NCBI RefSeq assembly: GCF_026278245.1
Contig: NZ_CP111079.1
Coordinates: 1,118,501-1,182,500, forward strand
Direction: 5' to 3'
Source of the DNA: Pontibacter kalidii
GTDB taxonomy: Bacteria > Bacteroidota > Bacteroidia > Cytophagales > Hymenobacteraceae
DNA: 64,000 nt
Made by a program: the position numbers and the translations under genes. Of the stretch, positions 27,569 through 38,099 are shown piece after piece (the stretch's first letter is position 1; each line of letters starts with the position of its first letter). The notes under the pieces are model-generated. The model was not told where the DNA came from and ran no database searches. It was given only the letters and a program-made list of their open reading frames with translations.

Positions 27569-28332
27569 AAGTGGTTAAGGGTTTGTTTCTGATCCTATTA
27601 AACATAGCATTATACGATTATTCATACAAGTAATCCATCTTTTTGTGGCTTTATTTCAATGAATGTTGCTTGGCCTTGGCTTCTGCTCCTGTAAAGCCCT
27701 TTCTCAGGTAACGAAAGGCTGATGGCAAAGGCGTAGAAAGAAAGTATAGAGGAAAGCAGGCCGCAGCCCACTTTTTCAAAGTATAGCTCCGCTGGATTTT
27801 TCCCTGGCCCGGGTGCGAAAAAGACGGGTTCCAGTGCTGCTTCTGCCATTGCGGCGTGAAGTAGCGGAAACGCCGTAATGTTGGCTGGAGGGAAGTTACC
27901 GGCCTGGAAGTACTGGAGATTTACCGGCGGGAGTAAAGTATAAAGTATAAAACCCAAGTTGCGATTTACTCATGCAGTGCAGGTATACACCCCTAACCCC
28001 TCAGAGGAGCAGGATCCTTTCATCCTAACAAAATAGGCTCAAAAATTACTGTCATTCTGTTAAGAAACTTGGTAGAAGAGAGGTTAGGCCATTGCTACTG
28101 GCCCACAAGATCCTTGCAGGATGACAAAAAAGAGAGAATGGAACGGCCCTACCTAGAGGAGGTGAATCACCTGCTCTTTTGCAAAATTCCCCTCCTCGGA
28201 GTGGCAGGGGTAGGTTAATTGCAACTTGAGTTTTAAAGTATAAATCAGGCAAGTACGCCGGTGGGATATTTATACTTTATTTCTGATCATCCTGGATTAG
28301 AAACGCATTAATAATACTTCGAATCGAGCCCC
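27569..28332. repeat. Intergenic region with a partial repeat tract (copy D)
   Basis: About 760 bases without a well-supported gene. 27960-28240 carries repeat-like text similar in style to the other mosaics (CCCCTAACCCCTCAGAGGAG, GATCCTTGCAGGATGACA, then CCCCTCCTCGGAGTGGCAGG). It also has many AAGTATA copies: a direct pair at about 27934-27950, and others near 27741, 27779, 28236 and 28270. A 111-codon minus-strand frame (27622-27957) has no recognisable domain and overlaps these repeats, so it is not called. Confidence 0.55.
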
Positions 28333-29475
28333 TTACTTAACTATAGTTTGATACAGGCTGTTGACTGTTTCTACAATTACTTTGTTGAGCTCATCAGACT
28401 CCGGGGCGCTGCAACCGTTTGTGATGACAACGATCCCGAATTTCTCCTTCGGGTGAAAGAACATAGCACTGTAGAGGCCATAGGCAGAGCCTGTGTGCCC
28501 CTTTAGGGTTTTGCCGGGGATTAGGTTGCTTTCCGTCATAAGCGCCAGCCCGTAACCGTTTTGGGCAATCTGTTGCTGCATTGCCCTGGCGCTCTTCTTT
28601 GAGATGATGCGAGTTCCCTTATACTTGCCTTGCTGCATGTGCATCGTCATGTACCTGGCCAGGTCCGGAGCGGAGAGCTTCATGCCCCCTGTCGGGGAGA
28701 ATACAGGCGTACTGTAGCCCATGACATAGTTCCGGATCTCCTCCCTACGCGGAGCATAAGCAGAGGGCGACGGAGTGAACTGGCCCGTGAGGGGATCATA
28801 GGCGTACAGGGTGGTAAAAAGGGAAGCATCCAGCGAATCAACCGCATAGCCGCCGTACAAGCCCAAAGGGTCCAGAATGTGCTGCTTTACATACTGGTCG
28901 AAACGCTCTCCCGACATCTTCTCGATGATGGTGCCCACCATGTTGAAATTCAGGTTGCAGTACTCGTAGCCTTTGCCGGGCTCATAGGCATTATAGCACT
29001 GGGCCCAGTCCGGGTTTTTGGCGGGGTTAATAGCATCCAGCGTAAAGTAGCCCTGGCTGTCGTTTATGCTGGAGGTATGAGACAGCACCATTTTTAGCGT
29101 GATGGGCGTCTCGGGATACTTCGGGTTTCTTACCTTGAATCCCACCAGTTTACTCATGTCATCTTCCAGCGAAAGCTTGCCGGCCTCCACCAATTGCATG
29201 ATAGCGGTGGCAGAGAAAGATTTGGAGATGGAGGCTATCCGAAAGATGTCGTCCGGGGAAAGCTTCGTGCCCGTCTCCACGTCCTTCAACCCAAAAGCGT
29301 TTACGTAGGCTAATTCTCCTTTTTTCACGACGGCAACGGAAAGGCCCACCACATCGTGCTTCTGCATGATGGCCTGTATTGCCTCTTCGGCTTTCTGCAC
29401 CTGACCATAAGTACTTACCGCAACTAAGAAGAAGAGGAGAAGGGAACTGAAGAATTTCTGGAGAACGTGTTTCAT
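28333..29475 (-). CDS. Secreted serine hydrolase, beta-lactamase/PBP-like
   Basis: 380 aa from the ATG at 29475 (a longer frame begins 15 codons upstream but puts extra residues before the signal peptide). Signal peptide MKHVLQKFFSSLLLFFLVAV, then STYGQ. SxxK motif SISK (Ser82, Lys85), YxN motif in YEYCNLNF and the third motif in KGHTGSAYGLYS are all intact, so an active serine hydrolase of the class C beta-lactamase family is expected. It is a distant paralog of the protein at 9977-11161. Substrate unknown. The gene stands alone between repeat DNA and a helical-protein gene. Confidence 0.87.
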   Translation of the reverse strand: MKHVLQKFFSSLLLFFLVAVSTYGQVQKAEEAIQAIMQKHDVVGLSVAVVKKGELAYVNAFGLKDVETGTKLSPDDIFRIASISKSFSATAIMQLVEAGKLSLEDDMSKLVGFKVRNPKYPETPITLKMVLSHTSSINDSQGYFTLDAINPAKNPDWAQCYNAYEPGKGYEYCNLNFNMVGTIIEKMSGERFDQYVKQHILDPLGLYGGYAVDSLDASLFTTLYAYDPLTGQFTPSPSAYAPRREEIRNYVMGYSTPVFSPTGGMKLSAPDLARYMTMHMQQGKYKGTRIISKKSARAMQQQIAQNGYGLALMTESNLIPGKTLKGHTGSAYGLYSAMFFHPKEKFGIVVITNGCSAPESDELNKVIVETVNSLYQTIVK

Positions 29476-29605
29476 GAAGTATAGCAAAGCGTGTATACAA
29501 ATGAAAGCAATTGTCTTCAAAGTATAAAATTATACTTGCCCCCTCTTTTGCTTCCGGAGTTGTGACAGTAAGCAATGGTTGCTCCTCCGTGTCTGCAATA
29601 ATTGC

Positions 29606-31150
29606 CTACTTTAGCTGCCGGAATTTTCGTCTGATCACTTCCTGAACCGGGATGCGCTCTATCTTGCTTTCCAGCCAGGAGATAATGTCCAGGTAGAGGA
29701 AGGGCCGGCGCTCAGCGGGGTTTTCTGCAATGGAAGTCAGTTTTTCTTTCAGAGTCATAAAGGCAGGCCGAAGCTCCTGCGGCGTTACCTTCCCCAGGTT
29801 GCGCAGGAAACGGAAGATCTCTACCTGCATCTGCTGCTGATCGTTCATTTTCCCCAGGAAGCGGTAAACCGATCTAACCTGCAGTTCCAGCGCATAATCA
29901 TCCCCCTCCTCATAGTAAGCAATCAGCCTGAGAATACGGGCAAAGCACTGGATATCCTCCCGCAGGTTCGTATCGGTGTAATTGATGATCTTGTTCAGGT
30001 ATTTTATCGCTGTGTGGTTATCGCCGCTCCCAAAGTATAAACTGGCAATCTTAAAGTAAAAGATGAGTCTGCGGTGCGGGTCCAGCTGCAGCTCGTATTG
30101 TTCCAGGTTCCGCAGCAGGTCTGGTACCAAGTTCACGCCCTCGGAGAACTCACCACGCATAAAGTATAAATTGATTTTGTTGGTGTAGATATAGAGAAAA
30201 AGCAGCACCTCGGTGTTCGGGGTGTCGCGCCGGTTGGTATCGGCGGCAAAGCGCTCCATATCTTGCAGCACCTGCTCAAACTTGGTATAGTACTGCAGGT
30301 TAAACAGGGCGGCCAGCAGGTTATGCATCCCTTTGAGGTAGAGGGAAGGCTGGCTATACTTCATTTCCGGGCTATCCTCAAAAAGATCCACCCACTTTTG
30401 GGCATAGCGGTAACAGGACTTAAAATCCTGCACCAGGTAATGGTACCACACGTGTGCCTGGTAGTAATAGAGCTTTTCCATAAAACTGGCGGCGGTGAGA
30501 TCGACCACAGGAAGGTTGTCCCGGAAGAAGGCGCTGAAACGGGTAGCGTCTTCCTGCGTTTTGGCGTGCCCCGCCTGCAGGTACAGCCCGTACAGCCGCA
30601 GTGCCAGATTAGAAAGGGTATGCGCCTGCGAAACATGCAGGGCCAGTTCTACGGCTTCATCAGAAAGCTGGTCTGCCCTGCCCCTGAGGCTCCTGGTGAT
30701 ATACTGCGACTCGATCTGTTTCTCAAAGTCGATGGCGGTTAAGGCGATGTGCTGCAGTTGGGCATGCCGGGCGGCAGCCTTTACCTTATCCAGCATCTTC
30801 AGGCATTGCTGGTAAAGCCCTTTGTTGTAGAGAACCCGGGCATAGCCTAGCTGTTCCTGCAACTGAATGTCCAGGTTCTGACCTGTGTGGTAGATCCTCA
30901 GGCTGGCAAGCAGCTGCCGGTACAGGTTCGCTTTAAGGTTCGGCAGCTGTACTTTCTTGATGCTCGTTACCTGTTCCAGGATTTTCTCGTCGTCATATTG
31001 CTCCAAGCTGTCGAGGGCGTCGAAAAGTTGCAGAAACTTTAGCCCCTGCGTTGCTCCCTGCCGCTTGGTAAACAGACGGAAGTGCCTTTTCTCGGAACGG
31101 GTCAGAGACTTTATCAGCTGAAATACAGGATCGGGGCTCAGGTTGGACAT
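29606..31150 (-). CDS. Large helical (TPR-like) hypothetical protein, 514 aa
   Basis: The protein is nearly all alpha-helical, with repeated helical pairs such as YARVLYNKGLYQQCLKMLDK and IFYFKIASLYFGSGDNHTAI that resemble tetratricopeptide-type repeats. The opening DPVFQLIKSLTRSEKRHFRL is a motif I associate with a Bacteroidota-specific conserved hypothetical family. There is no signal peptide or membrane helix, so it is cytosolic and may be a scaffold. It is divergent from leuA with about 157 bases between the starts, which does not by itself imply a shared role. Confidence 0.78.
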   Translation of the reverse strand: MSNLSPDPVFQLIKSLTRSEKRHFRLFTKRQGATQGLKFLQLFDALDSLEQYDDEKILEQVTSIKKVQLPNLKANLYRQLLASLRIYHTGQNLDIQLQEQLGYARVLYNKGLYQQCLKMLDKVKAAARHAQLQHIALTAIDFEKQIESQYITRSLRGRADQLSDEAVELALHVSQAHTLSNLALRLYGLYLQAGHAKTQEDATRFSAFFRDNLPVVDLTAASFMEKLYYYQAHVWYHYLVQDFKSCYRYAQKWVDLFEDSPEMKYSQPSLYLKGMHNLLAALFNLQYYTKFEQVLQDMERFAADTNRRDTPNTEVLLFLYIYTNKINLYFMRGEFSEGVNLVPDLLRNLEQYELQLDPHRRLIFYFKIASLYFGSGDNHTAIKYLNKIINYTDTNLREDIQCFARILRLIAYYEEGDDYALELQVRSVYRFLGKMNDQQQMQVEIFRFLRNLGKVTPQELRPAFMTLKEKLTSIAENPAERRPFLYLDIISWLESKIERIPVQEVIRRKFRQLK

Positions 31151-31307
31151 AGTAGGTTGTTCTTTTGTAAAATAATGGCTTACAGTGAGTTACTTGTTAA
31201 AAAATGGCCTGTAGAAATGGTAGCTAAACATCGAAATTTGTTTTTGTTGCCACTAATCAAGTAAGACCTTTAAAACAATACTCTAACTGTTAAAGACCAA
31301 ATAAAGG

Positions 31308-32474
31308 ATGTCTGTTCAGAAAATACAAATATTTGATACCACCTTACGGGACGGGGAGCAGGTGCCGGGCTGTAAACTCAACACGCAGGAAAAGCTAGTC
31401 ATTGCCAGACAACTGGAGCTTTTGGGTGTGGACGTTATCGAGGCTGGTTTTCCTATATCCAGCCCCGGCGACTTTGAAGCTGTGAAGGCTATCGCAAAAC
31501 AGACAAAGGAGTCTACCGTCTGTGGTTTATCCAGGGCTGTGGAGAATGACATTCGCACGGCTGCCGAAGCACTCAAGGGGGCGCGCCGGCCCAGAATCCA
31601 CACGGGTATCGGCACTTCCGACCTGCATGTGCGCTACAAGTTACGCACTACCCAGGAAGAAGTCATGTCCAGAGCTGTGGAGGCGGTAAAACTGGCAAAG
31701 AGTTTTGTGGAAGATGTAGAGTTTTATGCCGAGGATGCCGGAAGAACGGATAACGAGTTTCTGGCCAGGGTATGTGAACTGGCGGTGAAGGCGGGCGCAA
31801 CGGTGCTCAACATCCCGGATACCACCGGCTATTGCCTGCCGGAGGAGTACGGTGCCAAGATAAAGTACCTTTACGAGCATGTGAAGGGCATTGAAAATGT
31901 TTGCCTCTCCACACACTGCCACAACGACCTGGGGCTGGCCACGGCCAACTCCATTGCCGGCGTGGTAAACGGTGCCAGACAGATAGAGTGCACCATAAAC
32001 GGAGTAGGGGAGCGTGCCGGGAATACTGCCCTTGAAGAGGTTGTGATGATCCTGCGCCAGCATCCGTACCTGAACCTGACCACCGGCGTAAATAGCAAGT
32101 TGCTCACGGAGACATCTACGCTCGTCTCGCACATGATGCGGATGCCGGTACAGCCTAACAAGGCTATTGTGGGCGCCAATGCCTTCTCGCACTCCAGCGG
32201 CATACATCAAGACGGTGTGATCAAGCACCGCGAAACGTATGAGATCATCGACCCGCGGGATGTGGGGGTAGACAGCTCCTCGATTGTATTGACCGCCCGC
32301 TCAGGCCGCGCCGCCCTGGCTTACCGACTGCAGAAGCTAGGCTATAATTTCGATAAAGAGACGCTGGATAAAGCCTATGGCTCGTTTCTGAAAGTGGCCG
32401 ATGAAAAGAAGGAGGTGCGGGACACAGACCTTCATGTGTTGGTAGAGAAGCAAAATCTAGTGACAGCAGGCTGA
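31308..32474 (+). CDS. leuA: 2-isopropylmalate synthase
   Basis: A 388-aa enzyme of the LeuA/DRE-TIM family. The [10 protein letters not shown] motif is at residues 9-18 and the metal-binding His pair is in STHCHNDLG. Other landmarks are [12 protein letters not shown] and the [10 protein letters not shown] segment. It condenses acetyl-CoA with 2-oxoisovalerate, the first committed step of leucine synthesis. The regulatory LeuA dimer domain (about 120 residues) is missing, as the chain ends soon after the accessory helices. This short form suggests weaker or absent leucine feedback, which is an inference. It is followed one base later by leuC. Confidence 0.92.
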   Translation: MSVQKIQIFDTTLRDGEQVPGCKLNTQEKLVIARQLELLGVDVIEAGFPISSPGDFEAVKAIAKQTKESTVCGLSRAVENDIRTAAEALKGARRPRIHTGIGTSDLHVRYKLRTTQEEVMSRAVEAVKLAKSFVEDVEFYAEDAGRTDNEFLARVCELAVKAGATVLNIPDTTGYCLPEEYGAKIKYLYEHVKGIENVCLSTHCHNDLGLATANSIAGVVNGARQIECTINGVGERAGNTALEEVVMILRQHPYLNLTTGVNSKLLTETSTLVSHMMRMPVQPNKAIVGANAFSHSSGIHQDGVIKHRETYEIIDPRDVGVDSSSIVLTARSGRAALAYRLQKLGYNFDKETLDKAYGSFLKVADEKKEVRDTDLHVLVEKQNLVTAG

Positions 32475-32475
32475 G

Positions 32476-33873
32476 ATGAAAAAAAAGACCTTATTCGATA
32501 AAGTATGGGACGCCCATGTGGTGCGATCCTTACCGGGGGGGCAGGACGTGTTCTATATCGACAAGCACCTGATCCATGAGGTGACCAGCCCGCAAGCCTT
32601 TGAGGAGCTGGAGAACCGGGGCCTTTCCCTGTTCCGCCGAAACCAGATAGTGGCCACCGCTGACCATAACGTACCGACCAGGAACCAGCACCTCCCGATC
32701 CAGGAGCCGCTCTCACGCTCTCAGGTTGACAGGCTGACGGAAAACTGCGAGAAGCATGGAGTATCGCTCTATGGCCTGGGCCACCCGTATCAGGGCATTG
32801 TGCACGTGATCGGACCTGAGCTTGGCATTACCCAGCCGGGTATGACCATGGTCTGCGGCGACAGCCATACTTCTACCCATGGTGCCTTTGGGGCGATTGC
32901 CTTCGGAATTGGTACGAGCCAGGTAGCGCAGGTGATGGCCTCGCAGTGCCTGCTCCTATCACGGCCAAAGCGCATGCGCATTACCGTGGAGGGTGACCTC
33001 AGGCCCGGCGTAACGGCCAAAGATCTGATCCTCTTCATTATCGCATCGCTCGGAACAGGCGGAGCCACAGGCTATTTCGTAGAGTATGCGGGAAGTGCCA
33101 TCCGCTCTCTCAGCATGGAAGGACGTATGACGGTCTGCAACATGAGCATTGAGATGGGCGCGCGTGGCGGTATGATAGCCCCGGACGAGACAACCTTTTC
33201 TTACCTGAAGGACCGCCCTTTTGCCCCGCAAGGGGAGCAATGGGAAAAGGCTGTAGCCTATTGGGAAACGCTATACTCTGATGAAGACGCGCAATTCGAA
33301 GTGGAGTACCATTTCAATGCTGCCTCCGTCACCCCCATGATCACCTATGGCACCAATCCGGGTATGGGTATTTCCTTGAACGCAAGTGTTCCTCAAAAGG
33401 TGAAAGCCAGTGAGCAGGCAAGCTTCGAGAAGTCGCTGCAGTACATGGGCTTCGCGCCCGGAGAGTCCCTTTTAGGAAAGCCTGTGGATTATGTATTTAT
33501 TGGCAGCTGTACCAACTCCCGGATCGAGGATCTTCGGCTGGTGGCAAACTACGTGCAGGGCAAGAAGAAAGCCAGCCACGTGGAGGCCATCGTCGTTCCT
33601 GGCTCCAAGCAGGTGGAGGAGCAGGCGAAAGCCGAGGGGCTGGACAAAATTCTGGCAGAGGCCGGTTTTGAGTTGCGGGAGCCCGGGTGCAGTGCCTGCC
33701 TGGCGATGAACGAAGACAAGATCCCTGCAGGGGCTTACTGTGTCTCCACCTCTAACCGCAATTTCGAGGGGCGTCAGGGGCCAGGGTCCAGAACCTTGCT
33801 CGCCAGCCCACTGGTAGCAGCGGTATCAGCGGTGGAAGGAAAGATTACGGACATATCTCAATACTTGAGCTAA
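32476..33873 (+). CDS. leuC: 3-isopropylmalate dehydratase large subunit
   Basis: A 465-aa aconitase-family protein. It opens [13 protein letters not shown] and has the [10 protein letters not shown] and [20 protein letters not shown] segments. The three [4Fe-4S] cysteines are visible in [12 protein letters not shown] and in the CSACLAMN pair. Together with LeuD it isomerises 2- and 3-isopropylmalate. The stop overlaps the leuD start by one base (TAATGG), indicating translational coupling. Length is normal for the family. Confidence 0.95.
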   Translation: MKKKTLFDKVWDAHVVRSLPGGQDVFYIDKHLIHEVTSPQAFEELENRGLSLFRRNQIVATADHNVPTRNQHLPIQEPLSRSQVDRLTENCEKHGVSLYGLGHPYQGIVHVIGPELGITQPGMTMVCGDSHTSTHGAFGAIAFGIGTSQVAQVMASQCLLLSRPKRMRITVEGDLRPGVTAKDLILFIIASLGTGGATGYFVEYAGSAIRSLSMEGRMTVCNMSIEMGARGGMIAPDETTFSYLKDRPFAPQGEQWEKAVAYWETLYSDEDAQFEVEYHFNAASVTPMITYGTNPGMGISLNASVPQKVKASEQASFEKSLQYMGFAPGESLLGKPVDYVFIGSCTNSRIEDLRLVANYVQGKKKASHVEAIVVPGSKQVEEQAKAEGLDKILAEAGFELREPGCSACLAMNEDKIPAGAYCVSTSNRNFEGRQGPGSRTLLASPLVAAVSAVEGKITDISQYLS

Positions 33874-34469
33874 TGGAAAAGTTTAACGTGCTCCATTCGA
33901 CGGCCGTGCCGTTACCGATAGAGAACATCGATACAGACCAAATCATACCTGCCCGCTTCCTGAAAGCCACCTCCCGGGAGGGCTTTGGAGAGAACCTGTT
34001 CCGGGACTGGCGCTACGACAGTAGCGGGCAACCTAATAAGAAATTCGTGCTGAATGATTCACGGTTCCAGGGACAGGTCCTGGTGGCAGGGAAGAACTTT
34101 GGTTGTGGCTCCAGCAGGGAGCATGCTGCGTGGGCCTTGTTCGATGCTGGCTTTAAGGTGGTCATCTCCAGTTATTTTGCTGACATCTTCCGGGGCAACG
34201 CATTGAATAACGGGCTTCTGCCGCTACAGGTGGAGGATTCGGTACTGGAGCGGCTCCTGAAGCAGATCGAAGAAGACCCCGGGACAGAGTTTATCATCGA
34301 CCTGCCCGCTGAGCAACTGTATGTGCCGGCATGGGAGCAGCGCATTCCGTTTGAGATCGACTCTTATAAAAAAGAGTGCCTGCTGAACGGTTATGATGAC
34401 ATTGATTATTTAGTAAGTCAGAAGGAGGCGATTGAAGCCTTCGAAAAAAACAGAGTATGGGTATATTAA
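33873..34469 (+). CDS. leuD: 3-isopropylmalate dehydratase small subunit
   Basis: A 198-aa swivel-domain protein with the usual landmarks: [20 protein letters not shown] near the N-terminus, [17 protein letters not shown] (substrate-binding loop) and [12 protein letters not shown]. It forms the dehydratase with LeuC. The start codon lies within the leuC stop and the 3' end overlaps leuB by 13 bases, consistent with coupled translation of leuC-leuD-leuB. Confidence 0.95.
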   Translation: MEKFNVLHSTAVPLPIENIDTDQIIPARFLKATSREGFGENLFRDWRYDSSGQPNKKFVLNDSRFQGQVLVAGKNFGCGSSREHAAWALFDAGFKVVISSYFADIFRGNALNNGLLPLQVEDSVLERLLKQIEEDPGTEFIIDLPAEQLYVPAWEQRIPFEIDSYKKECLLNGYDDIDYLVSQKEAIEAFEKNRVWVY

Positions 34470-35578
34470 ATAAAAAGATTGTAGTGCTGGCCGGGGATGG
34501 TATAGGGCCGGAAGTATGCCAGGAAGCCATCAGGGTTCTGAAAGCAGTAGGAGAGCGGTTCGGGCATGAATTCTCGTTCGACATGCAGCTGATGGGTGCC
34601 TGCGCCATTGACGCTACCGGAGAGCCGCTACCTGACAAGACGCTGGAGGCTTGCTTTCAGTCGGATGCTATACTTTTAGGAGCGATCGGAGACCCCAAGT
34701 ATGACAACAACCCCGCCGCCAAGGTACGGCCGGAGCAAGGCCTGCTAAAGCTTAGAAAATCGCTTGGCCTTTACGCCAACATTCGTCCTGTAAAAGCCTA
34801 TGAGGCACTGCTGCCGCAATCTCCCCTGAAGGAAGAGCGCATCAAGGGTGCCGATATGCTGTTCTTCCGGGAACTTACCGGTGGCATATACTTCGGGGAG
34901 AAAGGCCGCCTGGCTGACAGTGCTTACGACCACTGCACGTACAGCAGGTATGAGATAGCACGCGTAGCCCATCTTGCCTTCCAGGCCGCTCAGAACCGCC
35001 GCCGTAAGCTTACCCTGGTGGATAAGGCTAATGTGCTGGAAACCTCCAGGCTATGGCGGGAGGTAGTGCAGGAGGTTAGTGCTTCCTACCCTGACGTAGC
35101 CGTTGATTATCTGTTTGTCGACAATGCGGCCATGCAGCTAATTCTTAAGCCCAGCCAATTCGATGTAATCCTGACTGAGAACATGTTCGGGGATATTTTA
35201 TCTGACGAGGCCTCTGTGATCGCAGGCTCGCTGGGTATGCTGCCTTCTTCCTCTGTTGGAGAAGAGGCTGCACTGTTTGAGCCAATCCATGGTTCCTACC
35301 CGCAGGCCAAGGGCAAGAACATAGCCAACCCTATTGCTATGATTCTTTCCGGGGCGATGATGCTGGAACACTTTGGTTTGTACCAGGAGGCAAGCCTGGT
35401 GCATTATGCGGTACAAGAGGCGTTGGACAAAAAGATTCTGACACAGGATCTGATAGCCCCGACTTTGGCCTATTCGACGGAGCAGGTAGGAGCCTTCATC
35501 GTGTCCTGTGTGCTGGGCGGTGTTTTGGAAGGCCTGCATAAAGAAAATGTTCAGGTTGGCATGAGTACCCTGATTTAG
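34457..35578 (+). CDS. leuB: 3-isopropylmalate dehydrogenase
   Basis: A 373-aa NAD-dependent beta-decarboxylating dehydrogenase. [15 protein letters not shown] begins the Rossmann-like fold; [20 protein letters not shown] carries the substrate-binding arginines; the [13 protein letters not shown] segment supplies the metal-binding Asp residues, and [19 protein letters not shown] is the NAD-binding loop. It oxidises 3-isopropylmalate to 2-oxoisocaproate. It is the last gene of leuA-C-D-B and is followed by a hairpin terminator. No ilv genes adjoin it. Confidence 0.95.
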   Translation: MGILNKKIVVLAGDGIGPEVCQEAIRVLKAVGERFGHEFSFDMQLMGACAIDATGEPLPDKTLEACFQSDAILLGAIGDPKYDNNPAAKVRPEQGLLKLRKSLGLYANIRPVKAYEALLPQSPLKEERIKGADMLFFRELTGGIYFGEKGRLADSAYDHCTYSRYEIARVAHLAFQAAQNRRRKLTLVDKANVLETSRLWREVVQEVSASYPDVAVDYLFVDNAAMQLILKPSQFDVILTENMFGDILSDEASVIAGSLGMLPSSSVGEEAALFEPIHGSYPQAKGKNIANPIAMILSGAMMLEHFGLYQEASLVHYAVQEALDKKILTQDLIAPTLAYSTEQVGAFIVSCVLGGVLEGLHKENVQVGMSTLI

Positions 35579-35754
35579 GAATCCTATGCTAACCTAAGGA
35601 ACCCTACACCCTGCATTTGGCAAGGCAAAAGGTTTCTACTGTAATAGATTGCTTTGCACATATTTTAGTCGAAGGCATCGTCTGTTGAAGAAATCCTTCT
35701 TCAGGTGTAAAGTGATCTACTATTAGGTGTTTAGTTTCTACAGACTTGCCCGTT

Positions 35755-35808
35755 AATGCCCCTACTTTTGCCGGAGGACCTGTTCAGGTTGGCGAAAGTA
35801 GGGGCATT
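35755..35808. terminator. Hairpin between convergent leuB and mnmE
   Basis: An 18-bp stem (35755-35772 with 35791-35808, one mismatch) whose loop itself contains an ACCTG/CAGGT inverted repeat. It sits between the 3' ends of two convergent genes and is likely to end transcription from both sides. Confidence 0.65.
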
Positions 35809-35871
35809 GGTCTTTGTTGTGTATATAGGGGCAGGCCTTAGATAATTATACTATTGGCTAATTTTAAGATG

Positions 35872-37248
35872 CTATTTGCCGATGCAGAACTTGGTGAAGA
35901 TATTGTCCAGCAAATCATCTGTTGTGATTTCACCGGTGATCTCGCCCAGGCTGTAGAGTGATCTGCGGATATCAGCCGCTACCAGATCTCCGCTCATCCC
36001 TAAGCCAAGGCCATTGAGTACATCATCCAGGGCAGCGTAGGTTTTGTTCAGGCTGTCCACGTGGCGCAGGTTCGTTACAATGGTTTGGCTTTGAGTATTA
36101 AGCTTGCCCAGGTTTACTTTCTCCACCAGCGCCTGCTTCAGGTCGTCCAGGTTGGCCCCCTCGGCCGCGGATATAGTCACCAGGTTTTCTATACTTTCGA
36201 AGGCCTTGACCTTATCGGCAGGGGCACGGTCAATTTTGTTGGCCACGGCTACCATCGGTAGCTTCTTTGGGTTCAGCCTTTCCAGCTCGGCCTGTACTTC
36301 CTCTGCCGAAACCTCGGTAATATCGAAAAGGTAAATGATCAGCGATGATTGGCTGAGTTTCTGCATGGTACGCTCCACGCCGATGGCCTCTACTTTATCG
36401 GTTGTTTCGCGGAGGCCGGCCGTATCGATGAAGCGGAAGGTGATACCTTCAATGTTGATCTCATCCTCAATAAAGTCGCGGGTGGTGCCGGGTACATCCG
36501 AAACAATAGCTTTTTCCTCGTTCAGCAGTTTGTTGAGCAGGGTAGATTTGCCGGCATTTGGTTTGCCCACGATCACGGTAGGCACACCGTTTTTGATCAC
36601 GTTGCCCAGCTCGAAAGACTTGAGCAGTTCCCGGATGATGCCTTGAATATTCAGTATAAGAGAGCGCAACTGCTGGCGGTCTGCAAACTCCACATCCTCC
36701 TCGCCAAAATCCAGCTCCAGCTCAATCATGGAAGCAAAATGCACCAGCTCGGCACGCAGGCGCTTTATTTCTTGTGAGAAGCCGCCCCGCATCTGTTTCA
36801 TGGCCACCTCATGGGAGAGGGCGGAGTCGGAAGAAATCAGGTCAGCGACGGCCTCGGCCTGGGCCAGGTCGAACTGCCCGTTCAGGAAAGCACGCTTGGT
36901 AAACTCTCCGGCATTCGCCAGACGAGCGCCATGCTTCAGCAGCAGCTTCACGATCTGCTGCACGATGAAATCGGAGCCGTGGCAGGAGATCTCTACTACA
37001 TTCTCTTTCGTGTAGGAGTGCGGTGCCACAAACAAAGAAACCAGCACTTCGTCCAGCACCTTCCCCTCATCGCGGATAGTACCGAAATGAATGGTGTGGC
37101 TGGCTTGTGTGGAAAGATCTTTTCCTTTGAAAACGGAGTTGGTAATATGGATAGCTTCCGGACCCGACAGGCGAATGACGGCAATGGCGCCTACGCCCGG
37201 GGCGGTAGCTACGGCTACAATGGTATCGGTATTAATATGCTGGATCAA
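35872..37248 (-). CDS. mnmE: tRNA uridine-5-carboxymethylaminomethyl(34) synthesis GTPase
   Basis: A 458-aa protein with complete MnmE order. The N-terminal tetrahydrofolate-binding domain begins TIVAVATAPGVGAIAVIRLS; a helical domain follows; the inserted G domain has GKPNAGKSTLLN (P-loop), DVPGTTRDFIED, DTAGLRETTD and the NKID-type motif ANKID; the C-terminus ends FCIGK with the conserved catalytic-site Cys. With MnmG it modifies U34 of tRNAs reading two-codon boxes. It is a monocistronic core gene. Confidence 0.95.
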   Translation of the reverse strand: MIQHINTDTIVAVATAPGVGAIAVIRLSGPEAIHITNSVFKGKDLSTQASHTIHFGTIRDEGKVLDEVLVSLFVAPHSYTKENVVEISCHGSDFIVQQIVKLLLKHGARLANAGEFTKRAFLNGQFDLAQAEAVADLISSDSALSHEVAMKQMRGGFSQEIKRLRAELVHFASMIELELDFGEEDVEFADRQQLRSLILNIQGIIRELLKSFELGNVIKNGVPTVIVGKPNAGKSTLLNKLLNEEKAIVSDVPGTTRDFIEDEINIEGITFRFIDTAGLRETTDKVEAIGVERTMQKLSQSSLIIYLFDITEVSAEEVQAELERLNPKKLPMVAVANKIDRAPADKVKAFESIENLVTISAAEGANLDDLKQALVEKVNLGKLNTQSQTIVTNLRHVDSLNKTYAALDDVLNGLGLGMSGDLVAADIRRSLYSLGEITGEITTDDLLDNIFTKFCIGK

Positions 37249-37441
37249 TTCAGGTCTAGATTATTTGCGCTGCAAATTTACGGATTTATTAACAGAATCA
37301 GGAGGCAAGGGAGGCGGCCCGAGTTTCAGGAGATTTTCCGGCTACAGGCTTTGTCCAGCTGTTATCCGGAAGTATAATTTATACTTGCCAGGTTGCGAAG
37401 ACTCATACTTTAGCAGCCCTATAAGCCACGAGTAGGACGTG

Positions 37442-38032
37442 CTAATTCTGTTTCTCGTACTCCTGGAAGTTCATCGACTTGTGGTGGTTCTCGCCGAAAT
37501 AGCGCAGGATCTTGGAGAAGGTCTTGGCGTCGAGGTAGCCGGGCACAGGGGCCAGCATGTTCATTTTTTCGTCCAGGTACACGGTGGTAGGGTAGCTCAT
37601 CTGGCCCTGCAGTAGTGCCACTGCCAGTTCATGCGACCTGTACTCGTCCTTATACGTAAAGGTTTGGCCCCTGAGGGTGATGGCGTCTTTGCCTTCGGCG
37701 TTCAGCTTTACGGGGTAGAAATGCTTGTTCACCAGCTCTACTACCTTCGGGTCCGTGAATGTGCTTTTGTCCATTTTCTTGCACCAGCCGCACCAGTCGG
37801 TATAAACATCTATCACGATCTTACGCGGCTCCTTCTCCATGCGTGCGGCAGCCTGTTCGATCGTCATCCATTGAATTTTCTCTGCTTTTTTAGCAGCGCC
37901 TTCCAGCGCGGTTAACTGAACTGGTGTGGCTTCAGTGGTTGAGGCCTGTAGGGAGGCTGAGGTATTGCGGTTGTTGCAACCGGCAAAGAGGGCCAGGGCA
38001 AAGGCCGAAAGTATAGCTGCTCTTCTAATCAT
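37442..38032 (-). CDS. Thioredoxin-like lipoprotein (DUF255 type)
   Basis: 196 aa. The N-terminus is a lipoprotein signal (ILSAFALALFAGCN, Cys19). The thioredoxin fold contains DVYTDWCGWCKKMDKSTFTD with the CxxC pair Cys81/Cys84, then KLNAEGKDAITL and the cis-Pro strand MSYPTTVYLDEK. This is the family of periplasmic thiol-disulfide or thioredoxin-fold proteins often annotated as thioredoxin family or DUF255. A role as envelope disulfide reductant is likely, but the partner is unknown. It lies 67 bases downstream of the metal ABC permease gene (ytgD) on the same strand and could be read through. Confidence 0.87.
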   Translation of the reverse strand: MIRRAAILSAFALALFAGCNNRNTSASLQASTTEATPVQLTALEGAAKKAEKIQWMTIEQAAARMEKEPRKIVIDVYTDWCGWCKKMDKSTFTDPKVVELVNKHFYPVKLNAEGKDAITLRGQTFTYKDEYRSHELAVALLQGQMSYPTTVYLDEKMNMLAPVPGYLDAKTFSKILRYFGENHHKSMNFQEYEKQN

Positions 38033-38099
38033 ACTTAATGGAGGTGGTGTAGCATCATGAATAAGGGTTTAACAGGATCGGCCAAGTATAAATTCCAGC

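Noticed and set aside
26768..27592. 274-codon plus-strand frame opposite the M16 lipoprotein gene
   Set aside because: Antisense shadow with His/Gly/Arg-rich composition; the M16 frame has intact catalytic motifs.
27622..27957. 111-codon minus-strand frame after the M16 genes
   Set aside because: No recognisable motif, overlaps dense heptamer repeats and has no start or operon context. A small unknown gene cannot be fully excluded.
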